Translations under genes and position numbers: made by a program
Part shown: piece after piece, positions 8,971 through 19,045 of the stretch
How positions within the stretch are numbered: position 1 is the first letter of the stretch
Layout of the letters: the number at the start of each line of letters is the position of its first letter
DNA from: Nostoc paludosum FACHB-159
GTDB taxonomy: Bacteria > Cyanobacteriota > Cyanobacteriia > Cyanobacteriales > Nostocaceae
Assembly: GCF_014698835.1 (NCBI RefSeq)
Contig: NZ_JACJTU010000023.1
Span: 62,001 to 126,000 of the forward strand
Direction of reading: 5' to 3'
DNA: 64,000 nt
The notes under the pieces: model-generated
Database searches by the model: none
Told to the model about the DNA's origin: nothing
Seen by the model: only the letters and a program-made list of their open reading frames with translations

Positions 8971-9543
8971 TTATACAGGAAAAAACTGGTTTACAGTACA
9001 ACTAAAACCAGGTAATAAAGGAGAAATTATAATATCGCTACTAAATAGAGTTTCTAACAATTTAAGTTGATTTTGTTCGCGTCGATAGACCTCTAATTTA
9101 CGCGATCGCCAATCAGCAATCCAATATTTTTTTACTCCTCTGGAAGAATAAAGTTTAAGTTTTGCTTCCTTATCTCGTCTTTCGTCTGACTTACTTTCAG
9201 ACAAAACTTCTACTACTAAATCTGGTGCGCCAGTTAAATGTCCCGCTTCATCCAATGTTAACGCCAAGGTTTCTTTAGTAGCCCAAACTACATCGGGAAT
9301 CACATTATCTGATTCTGAAAACAAAACGCCGGGATTGATTACAGCTTCTCCTAAACCAGTAGACTCTGACCAAACATCGAGTTGTCGGAAAATTCTGCCA
9401 CAAGTTTGCTGATGTTTAAAGTGAGATGCCCTGGTCATAAATAGTTCTCCATCAACTATCTCATAACGCGTCCCTTCATTTTCTGGTAATAGTTCCACAT
9501 CTTGAGTTGTCCAGCGTACTCCAGTATTAAGCATCTGACTCAT
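8971..9543 (-). CDS. Uma2-family (DUF820) putative endonuclease
   Basis: 190 aa. It shows the Uma2 pattern RYEIVDGELFM near the N-terminus, IPDVVWATKE, DLVVEVLSESKSDERRDKEAKLK (the E...K nuclease-like core), and KYWIADWRSRKLEVYR. The family has a PD-(D/E)XK-type fold and is greatly expanded in cyanobacteria; its biological role is not established. GGAG is upstream of ATG 9543. It is one of four Uma2 genes in the window and more distant from the other three, which end in the LTAEQIF-type tail. Confidence 0.85.
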   Translation of the reverse strand: MSQMLNTGVRWTTQDVELLPENEGTRYEIVDGELFMTRASHFKHQQTCGRIFRQLDVWSESTGLGEAVINPGVLFSESDNVIPDVVWATKETLALTLDEAGHLTGAPDLVVEVLSESKSDERRDKEAKLKLYSSRGVKKYWIADWRSRKLEVYRREQNQLKLLETLFSSDIIISPLLPGFSCTVNQFFPV

Positions 9544-9884
9544 TGGCTAACTCCTTCGATCTTGCTCTTGTATTTTAAGGTAATTGTTGACTGTTAGCTG
9601 TTGGCCGTCGATCGATTAACTTTTCACTTGCGATTTTTGCGCCGCCATTTACTTGCATAAAGTAATTTTTGACTCACGGACTAACTCTTGGAATCTCACT
9701 CTTAATATTTTAATTAGAAAATCTTAACAATTTAGCAGTCACAATACCTTATAGCATCTTGCTACAAGAGCCACAATAGTTAAATAGTTAGAAAAACATT
9801 TGATGCATAAATAATTAATCAAAAAAATTACTCAACTTGTAACCCTTCTCTTAACAAGTACTTAACGTTCACTAACTAGATAAT

Positions 9885-10535
9885 ATGACTCAAGTCCAAG
9901 TCGAACCCAAACTATACAGCTTTGATGAATTTATCAGTTGGTATCCCGAAAATTCAGAGGTGCGATACGAATTGCATGATGGAGTAATTATCGAAATGCC
10001 CAAGCCAAGGGGAAAACATTCAAATCTCACAGGTTCCCTGATTGAGCAACTATTGATAATTATCAGGCAGAGTGGCTCTGGCGGTATATGGACTATTCCC
10101 AGAGAATCAATTATCAAACCCAAACGAGAAAAATCAGGTTATGAGCCGGACATCATTGTTTTAAACAAAGAAGTTCTTGGGGATGAACCACGCTGGGAAA
10201 GCGAATCGATTATCCAAAATCCTGATTCGGTCAAATTAATCGTCGAAGTGGTTTCAACTAATTGGCGTGACGATTACTATGATAAACTTCGAGATTATGT
10301 TCGCGTAGCGTCTCGAAGAGAAGAAATGGGCATCGAAGAATATTGGATTATCGATTATGCCGCACTGGGGGCGAGAAAGTTCATTGGTAACCCCAAACAA
10401 CCCACAATTTTTGTTTGTAACTTGGTTGAGGGAGAATATCAAATGACTTCATTTACAGGAAAGACGGCCATTGTTTCTCCGACATTCCCGCAATTCAACT
10501 TAACTGCACAGCAAATTTTCGATTTGGCTTCGTAG
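9885..10535 (+). CDS. Uma2-family protein with a repeat-derived in-frame insertion
   Basis: 216 aa. Motifs are VRYELHDGVIIEMP, YEPDIIVLNKE, KLIVEVVSTNWRDDYYDKLRDY, EYWIIDYAALGARKFIG and the C-terminal FNLTAQQIFDL. Where the homologues at 22964 and 49252 go straight from the DYE/KYE stretch into the xxGIxEYW motif, this one has VRVASRR between DY and EEMGIEEYW. These residues are encoded by a fragment (10299-10323) of the intergenic repeat TCGCGTAGCGTCTC. The frame is kept, so the protein may still fold, with a longer loop. The 340-bp spacer before it (9544-9884) shows nothing I can name. Confidence 0.85.
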   Translation: MTQVQVEPKLYSFDEFISWYPENSEVRYELHDGVIIEMPKPRGKHSNLTGSLIEQLLIIIRQSGSGGIWTIPRESIIKPKREKSGYEPDIIVLNKEVLGDEPRWESESIIQNPDSVKLIVEVVSTNWRDDYYDKLRDYVRVASRREEMGIEEYWIIDYAALGARKFIGNPKQPTIFVCNLVEGEYQMTSFTGKTAIVSPTFPQFNLTAQQIFDLAS

Positions 10536-10562
10536 GAAAGCATTAAAAAAGTCATACCATTT

Positions 10563-10590
10563 GTAGAGACGCGATTCATCGCGTCTTCTA
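10563..10590. repeat. Palindromic repeat GTAGAGACGCGAT...
   Basis: An inverted repeat built from GAGACGCGAT and ATCGCGTCTT, immediately downstream of the Uma2 stop. The same palindrome is at 55490-55512. At 10681-10711 there is also a CTTTGCGCCTTTGCGTC repeat, of a type that recurs near 50918 and 54500. Confidence 0.6.
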
Positions 10591-10740
10591 GTTTTTCGGG
10601 TTTGAATGTCTTGCAAATATTTTTTGAATTGATATCATATCAGGTTCGTCTAATTAGTTACGATAAAAACTTTGCAGACTTCTTTGCGCCTTTGCGTCTT
10701 TGCGTGAGATTTAATCATAACTATTTTGCCGAACATGATA

Positions 10741-12900
10741 TCACTTGCGATTTTCGCGCCGCCACTTACCCCGCACTAAGCGAATTTCATCATAAGTGTA
10801 GCTTTCGCCTAGTTGTTCTCGAATGGGCGTCAAAGAAATATCACCAAGCACTTCTAAAACTTGCCAAATTTTTTGCTGACGTTCTAAAGGCACTAACTGA
10901 TTTAAATCTACAGGCTGATTTTTCTCGATTAAATCTGCAAGATGGCGAATAATTGTAGTTGGCCTAATATTACGTTTTTGGGCAATTTCAGCAACACTCA
11001 AACCTTGTTTATGCAATTGAAAAGTAAAAATTTCGGTGTCAGAAGGCAAGCTATTAAAGGGTAAAAAATTATCCTGTGGTGGATCTAAAAAACCTCTTTC
11101 TTGACGGTAAGCACGAATTTCTGCGAGGAACTTTTCGCCATATTGAGCAAGTTTGTGAGTACCTACACCAGAAAGTTTACCAAATTCAGTCATTGTTTTA
11201 GGCTGTACCTGTGCCATCAATTTCAAAGTAGAATCTGGAAAGACAATATAAGGTGGAACAGATTGCTGATCGGCAAGTTGTTTGCGTAGCGATCGCAATC
11301 TTTGCATTAAAACTTCTGCTTCGGCAGCTTTTTCACTTGTTTGTGTTAAAGCAACATTTTGGGTTACAGTTACAGCCAGGGAAACTGTGCGTTGTCGCCG
11401 CATTACTTCCCAACTTAGGGGGTTAAGTTTTAAAACTGAGTAACCATCGCTAGTCTGTTCTATTAGTCCTTGATGTAGAAGCGATCGCGCCAACATCCGC
11501 CACTCATCTACAGTTTTATCTTTGCCAATTCCGTAGGTAGAAAGTTGATCGTGTTGATTTAAAATAATCTTTTGGTTTTTGGCACCGCGCAACACATCAA
11601 TAATATAAGTCATGCCAAATCTTTCTTTGCAACGCGCCACACAAGATAAAAACTTCATGGCTTCAATTGTCCAATCTTCCATTGGTTTGGGATTGCGGCA
11701 ATTATCGCAGTTACCACAATTCCCAGGAAATCGTTCCCCAAAATAACCAAGCTGAATTGTCCGTCTACAAACTGTACCCTCAGCATAATCAATTACCTGT
11801 CGCAGTTGTTGTTTGGCAATCAATTGTTCTTGGGGGTCAGTTTTTTGGTTAATACTCCATTCAATGGTTTTAATATCAGCAAAGCTGAAAAAAAGTGTAC
11901 AACGTGAGGGTTCGCTATCCCTTCCCGCCCTACCTGATTCTTGATAGTAACTTTCTAAATTACGCGGTAAATCAAAGTGAATTACTAAACGGACATCTGG
12001 CTTATTAATTCCCATCCCAAAAGCAATTGTCGCCACCATGACGCGCACATCATCGCGAATAAATCGAGTTTGATTGCTGCTGCGTTCTTCATCAGTTAAT
12101 CCAGCATGATAAGGCAAAGCTGAAATCTTATCATTTTGCAGTTTAAATGTGAGTTCATCAACTTTTTTGCGCGTCAGACAATAAATAATGGCTGAACCCT
12201 CGCTTTCCCGCACGAGTTCTAATAATTCAGCGTATGCAGATTTGGTTTTAGAACGAACTTCATAATAAAGATTTTGGCGATTGAAGCTGGCTATGTGGAT
12301 ACTCGGTTGCTTCAATCCTAATTGTTGAATGATATCACCACGGACGCGATCTGTGGCTGTGGCTGTGAGTGCAACGGCAGGAACATTGGGGTAGCGTTTT
12401 CGCAGAGATATCAACTGGCGATATTCTGGACGAAAATCGTGTCCCCATTCAGAGACGCAGTGTGCTTCGTCAATGGCGAAGGTAGAAATACCGATTTGAT
12501 GATGGACTAAATCGAGAAACGCCAGAAATCTTTCACTTAACAAACGTTCTGGGGCGACGTAAAGTAATTTAACTTTGCCGTTGCGGATAGCTTCTTCCCG
12601 CGATCGCACCTGATACTGATTCAAACTACTATTGAGAAACGTAGCACTAATATTATTATTTCGCAGTGCTTCCACTTGGTCTTGCATCAAAGCAATTAAT
12701 GGCGATACTACTACAGTTAAACCTTTTTTGATTAATGCAGGTAGCTGAAAGCACAACGATTTTCCCCCACCCGTAGGCATCACCACCAATAAATCCCGAT
12801 TTTGCAGCGCATCTTCGATAATTTGTCGTTGTCCGGGGCGAAATCTATCATAACCGAAGTGATATTTTAGCGCTTGTTCGAGATTGGGATACTGAAGCAT
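10741..12900 (-). CDS. recQ: ATP-dependent DNA helicase RecQ
   Basis: 719 aa, a full-length bacterial RecQ, a 3'-5' DNA helicase acting in recombination and fork repair. Motifs in order are [12 protein letters not shown], Walker [15 protein letters not shown] (about 41-54), [24 protein letters not shown], and motif [11 protein letters not shown]. The RecQ-C zinc site is [20 protein letters not shown] followed by CDNC. An HRDC domain (about 545-620) and a C-terminal helix-turn-helix-like segment ([20 protein letters not shown]) follow. It starts at ATG 12900 and is monocistronic between non-coding regions. Confidence 0.96.
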   Translation of the reverse strand: MLQYPNLEQALKYHFGYDRFRPGQRQIIEDALQNRDLLVVMPTGGGKSLCFQLPALIKKGLTVVVSPLIALMQDQVEALRNNNISATFLNSSLNQYQVRSREEAIRNGKVKLLYVAPERLLSERFLAFLDLVHHQIGISTFAIDEAHCVSEWGHDFRPEYRQLISLRKRYPNVPAVALTATATDRVRGDIIQQLGLKQPSIHIASFNRQNLYYEVRSKTKSAYAELLELVRESEGSAIIYCLTRKKVDELTFKLQNDKISALPYHAGLTDEERSSNQTRFIRDDVRVMVATIAFGMGINKPDVRLVIHFDLPRNLESYYQESGRAGRDSEPSRCTLFFSFADIKTIEWSINQKTDPQEQLIAKQQLRQVIDYAEGTVCRRTIQLGYFGERFPGNCGNCDNCRNPKPMEDWTIEAMKFLSCVARCKERFGMTYIIDVLRGAKNQKIILNQHDQLSTYGIGKDKTVDEWRMLARSLLHQGLIEQTSDGYSVLKLNPLSWEVMRRQRTVSLAVTVTQNVALTQTSEKAAEAEVLMQRLRSLRKQLADQQSVPPYIVFPDSTLKLMAQVQPKTMTEFGKLSGVGTHKLAQYGEKFLAEIRAYRQERGFLDPPQDNFLPFNSLPSDTEIFTFQLHKQGLSVAEIAQKRNIRPTTIIRHLADLIEKNQPVDLNQLVPLERQQKIWQVLEVLGDISLTPIREQLGESYTYDEIRLVRGKWRRENRK

Positions 12901-13158
12901 AGCGATCGCTTTTTCAGAGGCTTTTGCCTAAATTAAGTAAGTTTTCTTAAAAAAGTAAGATATATTTTTAATAATCTTAGCTCGTTGATTTTGTGTAAGT
13001 TGAGAATTTCTAATTTTCAGCGATCGCAAAAACTCAAGCGAAGATTATAAAATTCGGTAGCAAGTGAGGCTGTCAAAAACTTCTCCATCATAGCTTGTAC
13101 CAATCCTACAAGCTAAAACAGCACTAGAAATAGCGCTTTGGAAAGTCACAGCACAATC

Positions 13159-13343
13159 TAATACCGTTAATCTTACTCAACCTGACTTTTCACGGGGTCT
13201 GGAAACTCTATTTGAGTTAAAGAGTAAGGGTGTGACAAAGCTGGAAGGAATTTGTGAAATTCCAAATTGAAAGCTGAATAAGTGTGTGTTTTCCCTAAAC
13301 CCTTACGCCTTTTTCATATGCCGTGAAAAGTTAGACGGTATTA
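13159..13343. repeat. MITE-like element with TAATACCGT ends
   Basis: The termini are inverted (TAATACCGT at 13159 and ACGGTATTA at 13335). A second pair follows just inside (CTTTTCACGG and CCGTGAAAAG). Deeper pairs are GTAAGGGT with ACCCTTAC and a perfect GGAATTTGTGAAATTCC hairpin. The whole unit could fold on itself. No transposase ORF is present. Confidence 0.7.
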
Positions 13344-13382
13344 ATTCACCCCTACCGAAAGGTACGGTTATTCAAATCTGTT

Positions 13383-13421
13383 GCTCCAAGAATGGTTCTA
13401 ACCGACGCTTGGAGCTTTTTA
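13383..13421 (+). terminator. Intrinsic terminator, possibly of a small RNA
   Basis: GCTCCAAG pairs with CTTGGAGC over a 17-nt loop and is followed by TTTTT. Just upstream are the tight hairpin TACCGAAAGGTA and the segment CGGTTA, which could pair with TAACCG inside the terminator loop. This gives two competing folds. Confidence 0.6.
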
Positions 13422-13881
13422 AAGATTTTAAGTAAGTAGGCGTTCAGAAGGCAGAAGTACGTTCGCGTAGCGTCTCCGAAGGAGAGCCTTTCTTTGTAAG
13501 AAATTAAACCACATTACAAAAGGTTTTTAGTTTTCCTCTTTAGTAGAAGCAGGAAGGGAAACTAGCTGCTTAATTGACTGTCGAATTGTTCTGTTGTGCG
13601 ATGCCGATTTTCAACACTACTAAAAATCAACACAATCAAATATATTTTGCCCGCCCGATCTCTAAATAATTAACAACAATGTAAAACTATGCCGATTACT
13701 ACAGACTTTTTAAGTAGCTAGCAATTTGTATTGATAGTCAATTTTATCACATCTGCAAATCCCCGAATATATATAAATTAAGATTCGTTCATGATTGACA
13801 GATATTTGGCAATTTGGCAGTTTGCGATTTTGGTATTTTGATATATTGCAGAAATTACCAAGATGTTTTTACTTATTATAC

Positions 13882-13912
13882 AAAGCACGGTATAAAGCCC
13901 GTGCTTTTTATT
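13882..13912 (+). terminator. Intrinsic terminator
   Basis: AAAGCACGG pairs with CCGTGCTTT (9 bp) and is followed by a T-rich run. No protein gene on the plus strand precedes it for more than 10 kb apart from the Uma2 gene at 9885, so it may end an untranslated transcript. Confidence 0.65.
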
Positions 13913-14111
13913 TCTAATTATTTGGCATTTTGGCATTACGTGAAAATAGATTTGTGATATACTAATTTGAATAGCTATAATTCAAATACAAAGAATTTAG
14001 TACGTTACGATTCTTTAAACTGATATTATTTGCTAGCTTTTCAACCTATTGAGTTTTATTTGTGCTATTTTTTCTAGGCTCCAAGGTGTGCTGCCACTTT
14101 CAAGCTATTCA

Positions 14112-14140
14112 GGCGGGATAAATCATCCCGTCTTTTATTT
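14112..14140 (+). terminator. Intrinsic terminator
   Basis: GGCGGGAT pairs with ATCCCGTC (one G-U pair) over a 5-nt loop and is followed by TTTTATTTT. It is the second terminator in about 230 bp, which would bracket an RNA of roughly 200 nt or less. Confidence 0.6.
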
Positions 14141-14204
14141 TGGCTCCTAATTCTCACCAGCGCTCTTGAGAAGATATTTGTAAAGTATGAAGTTATATAT
14201 AGAT

Positions 14205-14285
14205 CCCCGTCTAACCTTCCTTAAAAAGAGAAGAGTATGATTCTGAAAGTGTCCTTCTTAAGGAAGATTTAGAGGGTTATCACAG
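14205..14285. repeat. Decayed copy of the C-rich palindromic element
   Basis: ATCCCCGTCTAACCTTCCTT and CTTCTTAAGGAAGATTTAG preserve the outline of the interior of the 7085-7231 element, but with many mismatches. Confidence 0.45.
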
Positions 14286-14554
14286 TGTTTTATATACCAT
14301 CCAAGGCTTTGAAAAAATTTCATCAGCATCTAAATTGTTCTGCCATAAGCCTTTTGCCATAACATAACAATTTTCTATTTCAAGTATTCAGTGATACTAG
14401 AGAAGTGCATTATCAGGTTTGAGGATATTTGAATACTTCCTATAGGAAGATGCCCAATAAATATAATCATGAGTAAATTAATTCGGGATGTTGTTATGCA
14501 CTGGATTTATATTGAGGTTTGGCTCACCACCAAACCTTTTTTATATCTCTTGAA

Positions 14555-14662
14555 AATAGGGCATTGGGCATCGGGCACTTGTACTGAGCGTACCCCTACG
14601 GGGAAGCAAGCTACGCGTAGCGTCTCGTAGAGAAGCCGAGGTATTGGGCATCGGGCATTGGT
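14555..14662. repeat. Composite heptamer/palindrome repeat (copy 2)
   Basis: Near-identical in order and sequence to 1515-1639: GGGCATTGGGCATCGGGC, CCCCTACGGGG, GCTACGCGTAGC, TCTCGTAGAGAAGCC, then GGGCATCGGGCATTGG. Confidence 0.8.
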
Positions 14663-14699
14663 AAAGATACAGCATAATTCTGGATTTTTGATTCCTAGA

Positions 14700-16418
14700 C
14701 TAAAAAGTAAAAGTACTCCGCAAAATGCCGATGGTAACTGAGTCACTATCTGGTGTATGACCAGGTTGCAAAATATGAATAATGCCTGGTGTAATGCTAA
14801 TGTTATCGTTTAGCTGAAAACGATAAAATGCTTCAATTTGAGTAGTCGTCCCTGGTTGTCCTCCAGCACGTCCCAAACCGGTATTGATAAAATCGGGGAC
14901 ATTATTCCCTAGAGGTAGATTACTACTAGTAATTTTCGGAGGCTGTCCGACATAAATTCCGCCCAAATTACCCTTAGCAAATAAATCAGGGAAATTCAAA
15001 AACACCATATAATTTGTTGTTTCAACATTTCCCGGTTGCCCTGGAATATAAGATTTAGTATAACCACCCCATGCACCTGCACTAATGCTCTTGGAAATTT
15101 GCCAAGTTACAGTCGCACCGACAGCATTAGTTTGTAGTGGTGCGGATCTTCCGGTGGTGCTATTAACCGCAGTTAAGCATTCATCGCCAACAAAAGTTAG
15201 CAAACAACCATCCGAAGAGTAATTATTAACGTAATACAAACTTAAATCTAAACTATCAGTTGGTGTCACCAACAATTGTACGCCCGTAGTGGTGTTTCCA
15301 TCAAATAAACCGCTACGTTGACCGGGATTTCCTGGTTGATAACTAGTATAAATTGCCTGCAAACTAGCACGTTTAGCAAATTGCCAATCAATAGCAATAC
15401 CACCGTGACCGTATCCTGTATTTAAAATTGGGTTCCTTTGGGCAAAATAAGACAGTGGTCCTGTTGCAGCGCTTTCTACTCTATTTGGCCCTCTAAAAGC
15501 AGCTGGGATACTTACGCCTTCTGTTCCTACCATGACTGCTAATTTATCTGTTACCAACCAATGAAGATTGAGGTCACTGACAATCAAACTATCTGTAGGA
15601 AATTCGTAGCCAAGTAAAACATCATTCCGAGAAACGCTATTAGTAAATCTCGGTGTAGTACCACCTTGACCAGCTAACAAACCTGTGAGCAAATAACTAC
15701 GAGGAGTGATTTGGCTAGTTAAATACAACTGCGCCAAGGAAATAACATTAATGTTTGTTCCACCATCATCTGTGTCTTTTTGTCCATCTCTAGGATTAAC
15801 ATCGCCACGATTTTTAGTCCGTCCTTGAACTCCAACTATTAGTAATCCGCTGAGTTTAGTTGTTGTTGAGAATTGGTTGGCTGCAATTTCGGCAGTTCTG
15901 GCTTCTAAACTATCGACACGACCTCGTAAAGTTGCTAATTCAGCTGCAAATTCTTCCTGCAACTTTTGTAATATTGTTAAATCTTCGCGACTAACTAAAT
16001 CATTGGTGGCCGTAGCAATTAACTCATTGATTCTATCTAAACAAGCATTCACACCAGCCGCAAATTCGTACCTAGTTAAGGCGCGATTACCGCGATAGTT
16101 GCTATCTGGATAACCCGCTATGCAACCATAGCGTTCCACCAAAGATTGCAATGCAGCGAAAGCCCAATCACTCGGTTGTACATCGTTGAGTTGAGAAACC
16201 GATGTCACTTGCGCCATCGAATCTGCTGGCGAGGAGGATGCTCCCATAATATCGCTATTAACTTCTGAATACTGAGTAGTTTCTGCCTCCGTGGGAATAG
16301 CGATCGCTTTTTCTACAACTGTGTTGACTCCCGCAACGAGTAACCATGCGAGCATCCAGATTTTGTTATAACTGCGGCTAATAAGTCTACCTTTCAATTT
16401 TTTATACTCTGCTCGCAT
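14700..16418 (-). CDS. Iron-uptake/Som-type porin (SLH + OprB-like)
   Basis: 572 aa, a cyanobacterial outer-membrane porin. A hydrophobic signal sequence (about 22-42) is followed by one SLH domain (about 78-135, VQPSDWAFAALQSLVERYGC...GYPDSNYRGNRALTRYEFA) that binds cell-wall polymer. A short coiled coil (about 140-175, LQKLQEEFAAELATLRGRVD) and a long beta-barrel with alternating polar and hydrophobic strands, ending in aromatic ITIGILRSTFTF, complete it. This order is typical of the iron-uptake porin family. Role: passive diffusion of ions and small solutes. The substrate is not deducible. Confidence 0.88.
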   Translation of the reverse strand: MRAEYKKLKGRLISRSYNKIWMLAWLLVAGVNTVVEKAIAIPTEAETTQYSEVNSDIMGASSSPADSMAQVTSVSQLNDVQPSDWAFAALQSLVERYGCIAGYPDSNYRGNRALTRYEFAAGVNACLDRINELIATATNDLVSREDLTILQKLQEEFAAELATLRGRVDSLEARTAEIAANQFSTTTKLSGLLIVGVQGRTKNRGDVNPRDGQKDTDDGGTNINVISLAQLYLTSQITPRSYLLTGLLAGQGGTTPRFTNSVSRNDVLLGYEFPTDSLIVSDLNLHWLVTDKLAVMVGTEGVSIPAAFRGPNRVESAATGPLSYFAQRNPILNTGYGHGGIAIDWQFAKRASLQAIYTSYQPGNPGQRSGLFDGNTTTGVQLLVTPTDSLDLSLYYVNNYSSDGCLLTFVGDECLTAVNSTTGRSAPLQTNAVGATVTWQISKSISAGAWGGYTKSYIPGQPGNVETTNYMVFLNFPDLFAKGNLGGIYVGQPPKITSSNLPLGNNVPDFINTGLGRAGGQPGTTTQIEAFYRFQLNDNISITPGIIHILQPGHTPDSDSVTIGILRSTFTF

Positions 16419-16540
16419 ACTTAAGTGAAGAGTGTATTCGCGAATGTTTGATGCTCACATGAGTAAATTTACGTATTTTGTAGAAAATTAGACATAATCC
16501 TTCTGGGCAACTTTACAAAGGGCGAGTATAACTATTAGGG

Positions 16541-16622
16541 AATAGGGACTGGGGACTAGGGACTGGGAAAATGTCTTCCCAATACCTAATCCCCAATCCC
16601 CAATCCCCATTCCCCAATCCCC
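16541..16622. repeat. Heptameric repeat abutting a start codon
   Basis: AGGGACTGGGGACTAGGG is followed, in opposite sense, by AATCCCC heptamers (about six). It ends four bases before the ATG at 16627 and so replaces the usual ribosome-binding region. Confidence 0.75.
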
Positions 16623-16626
16623 ACCG

Positions 16627-18984
16627 ATGGCAAAACGCTCGCGCAAGTTGACGCCAAAAACTTCTAAAGAAAATAAACAAAATCAACCTCGTGCTGGTGC
16701 GAGGAAACGTGTAGTTAAAAAAACGTTTCAAAAACCAAAACCGGGAAGTTGGTTGTCATCAACGCTAGCGATCGCAATTTTATTGAGTAGCGCTGGTTTA
16801 ATTATTACTTTTGCCTGGATTAGTTTTCTCTTCATATTGAATCCAGACCAAGTAAGCTGGATGAATAAAATTTTACCTACATGGGCACAAATTCCTCTGG
16901 GAAAACACGAACGCCCCCAAACTTTTAAAAACATTGAACTGAATTTAACTAACAAAAACTTAATAGTCGGTGAACTTCTACCTTTGTATCAAGATACGAA
17001 AAACTCGTTTTTCATGCCAGTTTTTCAGCAGCGTGCTAATTGTGAATCTGATTGTCAAAAACTTGTTGAAATCAGAGTTTATCAGCGTTCACAAGAGTTA
17101 GAGTTTAAGTCTGAACCGGAAAATTACTACTATTTAGAAAGTCAATTATCAATAACTGGGCCGGAAGAATCCTTTGTGATTTCTTCCTTGGCTGATGCCA
17201 CATTAGAACCCCAAGATATCAGTGTTCCCTTACCTCTAACTAAGGTACAACGCTTTGAAGGTCAAACACCATCACCAGGGGTTTGGTTTAATTTACGGGG
17301 TGAACGCCAACAGGGAACTAGTACTTTGGCTTACGGTTACATCGTATACTACAATCCAGAACGCAGTAATTTACAACAAATGTTGTCTTGGACAAGTCCC
17401 ACTGGTCAATTGCCCAAATGGCAACAAGTAACTGGTGATGCGACAAAAGAGTTAGTTATCGATGGAACTCTAGGTTTAGAACCGCGCTTGGAAGTTTACC
17501 AAGTCAAGCCTCTGAAGTTATTCCTCAAACCAATTCAATTGGAGGCAATTAACCTTAAATCACCAGTCCTTAAGGACTCTGGATATCAAAATGCCTTGTC
17601 AATTGCCCGTACCGGACTTTGGACACCAGCTTTTGAATGGTTGAAATTTATCAAAAAACAGCGTAAAGGATTACCACAGGAGGCGCAAGCCCAAATGGAT
17701 TTAATTCGCTTGCACTCCCAACTGACTAAATCCCAAGCCGAGAAAAGTTGGGCAAGTCCTGGCGAACAAGTGCTGGCAGATTTAATTGATGGGCGCTGGG
17801 GAAAAGCTTTGCAGGTGTTTGAATCGGCACATAACGTCCAAGAGATTGCGACTCTACTCAGAGGCGATGAAAAACGCTTGTGGAATCGCACAGTAGCAGC
17901 GTTGCGAGTCAACCCAAATAGACAAGAAGTGCAAGCTTGGTTTGCCTTGATTTTAGCTGTCCAACGGGGGCAAGAAGCTGCTAATTCTTGGTTAGAGACA
18001 CAACCACAAATTACCAAAGATCGTCTTGCTTATATTCAACGTTTGTTAGCAAAACTCGATGGTGAGGTTACAAAATCGCAGATATCCCACCCCAGTCAAA
18101 TTGTTGGTACAGTGCAATCAATCGCTGAAGTTACTAGCAGCGAGTGGCTACAACCAAATTCTACAGCAGACTTGAAACTTACAGATAACCAAGTTTGGTA
18201 TCAAGTGCAAGTGAGTGCATTTTCCGATGGGAAACGCTGGCTAAATTTTCCTTTTGAGGATTTCAACCCACCCAAAACTTCAAGAGCAAAATTTTTCTGG
18301 GAAACCTTGGGAATTAATTCTGACTCCCAAATGCAGATAGTGGTGTGGCTACCAAACGGAGAACAACAAATTACTATAGCTACTATTAAAGCGGTGCAAC
18401 TACGAAATAAAGTTTTGCGCCTACTAGTTGCTGCGCCAAAAATTCCAGAGAATCAAAACAATGTTCTCCAACCGAAACCCTTGGCCCTGACGAATGCAGC
18501 GCTGGAATGGGTGCAACCATTTCCCATTACTTTACGAGAACTGCACGCACAAAATCCGTCAGCAGTCAAGGTAATATTATCGAGTGTGTGGGAATCTTTA
18601 CAAAAGTCTGGAGAAGTTCCGGCTGGTGCTATCCCTAGCTTTGAACAGATGCAAGACAAGTTAGGTGATTGGCCTGTTCAGACTATTGATTTAACAAATA
18701 ATGGTCAGCCGGAAATAATACTTACCATTTCAGGAGCAACGATCGCATCTTTGAATCAACCTCAACCTGGAACTGGCGAGGAAAACACAAATCAATCTCC
18801 TGACCGTACTATCATTTTGTCTGACAGCGATGAAGTTATTTATACAGATTTTCAACAAAATTCCTTTCAAAAATTATCTGCGATCGCCAAGCTTTCAGGC
18901 GTGCAATCTTTAGCTTTACTAGTAGAAAACGCTGACAGATATAGCCTAATGCGCTGGTCAGATAAAAATCAGCGCTTTGAATAG
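16627..18984 (+). CDS. Large membrane-anchored protein of unknown function
   Basis: 785 aa; I do not recognise a named domain. A basic N-terminus rich in K/R (MAKRSRKLTPKTSKENK...) precedes one transmembrane helix (about 45-72). A long extracytoplasmic region follows, with beta-rich stretches and a helical middle (about 320-480) reminiscent of solenoid repeats. Near the C-terminus WPVQTIDLTNNGQPEIILTI resembles an FG-GAP/VCBS-like calcium loop. Similar proteins are, to my knowledge, conserved among filamentous cyanobacteria. No Shine-Dalgarno motif is visible, because heptamer repeats lie directly upstream. Confidence 0.75.
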   Translation: MAKRSRKLTPKTSKENKQNQPRAGARKRVVKKTFQKPKPGSWLSSTLAIAILLSSAGLIITFAWISFLFILNPDQVSWMNKILPTWAQIPLGKHERPQTFKNIELNLTNKNLIVGELLPLYQDTKNSFFMPVFQQRANCESDCQKLVEIRVYQRSQELEFKSEPENYYYLESQLSITGPEESFVISSLADATLEPQDISVPLPLTKVQRFEGQTPSPGVWFNLRGERQQGTSTLAYGYIVYYNPERSNLQQMLSWTSPTGQLPKWQQVTGDATKELVIDGTLGLEPRLEVYQVKPLKLFLKPIQLEAINLKSPVLKDSGYQNALSIARTGLWTPAFEWLKFIKKQRKGLPQEAQAQMDLIRLHSQLTKSQAEKSWASPGEQVLADLIDGRWGKALQVFESAHNVQEIATLLRGDEKRLWNRTVAALRVNPNRQEVQAWFALILAVQRGQEAANSWLETQPQITKDRLAYIQRLLAKLDGEVTKSQISHPSQIVGTVQSIAEVTSSEWLQPNSTADLKLTDNQVWYQVQVSAFSDGKRWLNFPFEDFNPPKTSRAKFFWETLGINSDSQMQIVVWLPNGEQQITIATIKAVQLRNKVLRLLVAAPKIPENQNNVLQPKPLALTNAALEWVQPFPITLRELHAQNPSAVKVILSSVWESLQKSGEVPAGAIPSFEQMQDKLGDWPVQTIDLTNNGQPEIILTISGATIASLNQPQPGTGEENTNQSPDRTIILSDSDEVIYTDFQQNSFQKLSAIAKLSGVQSLALLVENADRYSLMRWSDKNQRFE

Positions 18985-19045
18985 CACGCAGTTACCAAAA
19001 ATTTAGTCTACAGAGGTGCTGGCAATCGCTATCTAAAAAACTGAG

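Larger units (their letters stand above)
12901..14699. other. 1.8-kb gene-free region with a MITE-like element and intrinsic terminators
   Basis: I find no convincing protein gene here on either strand. It holds a 185-bp inverted-repeat element, three intrinsic-terminator hairpins (13383, 13882, 14112), a decayed copy of the C-rich palindrome (14205-14285), a GTTCGCGTAGCGTC repeat fragment near 13459-13490 and the composite repeat at 14555-14662. Terminators without upstream ORFs make small RNAs a reasonable possibility. Confidence 0.6.
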
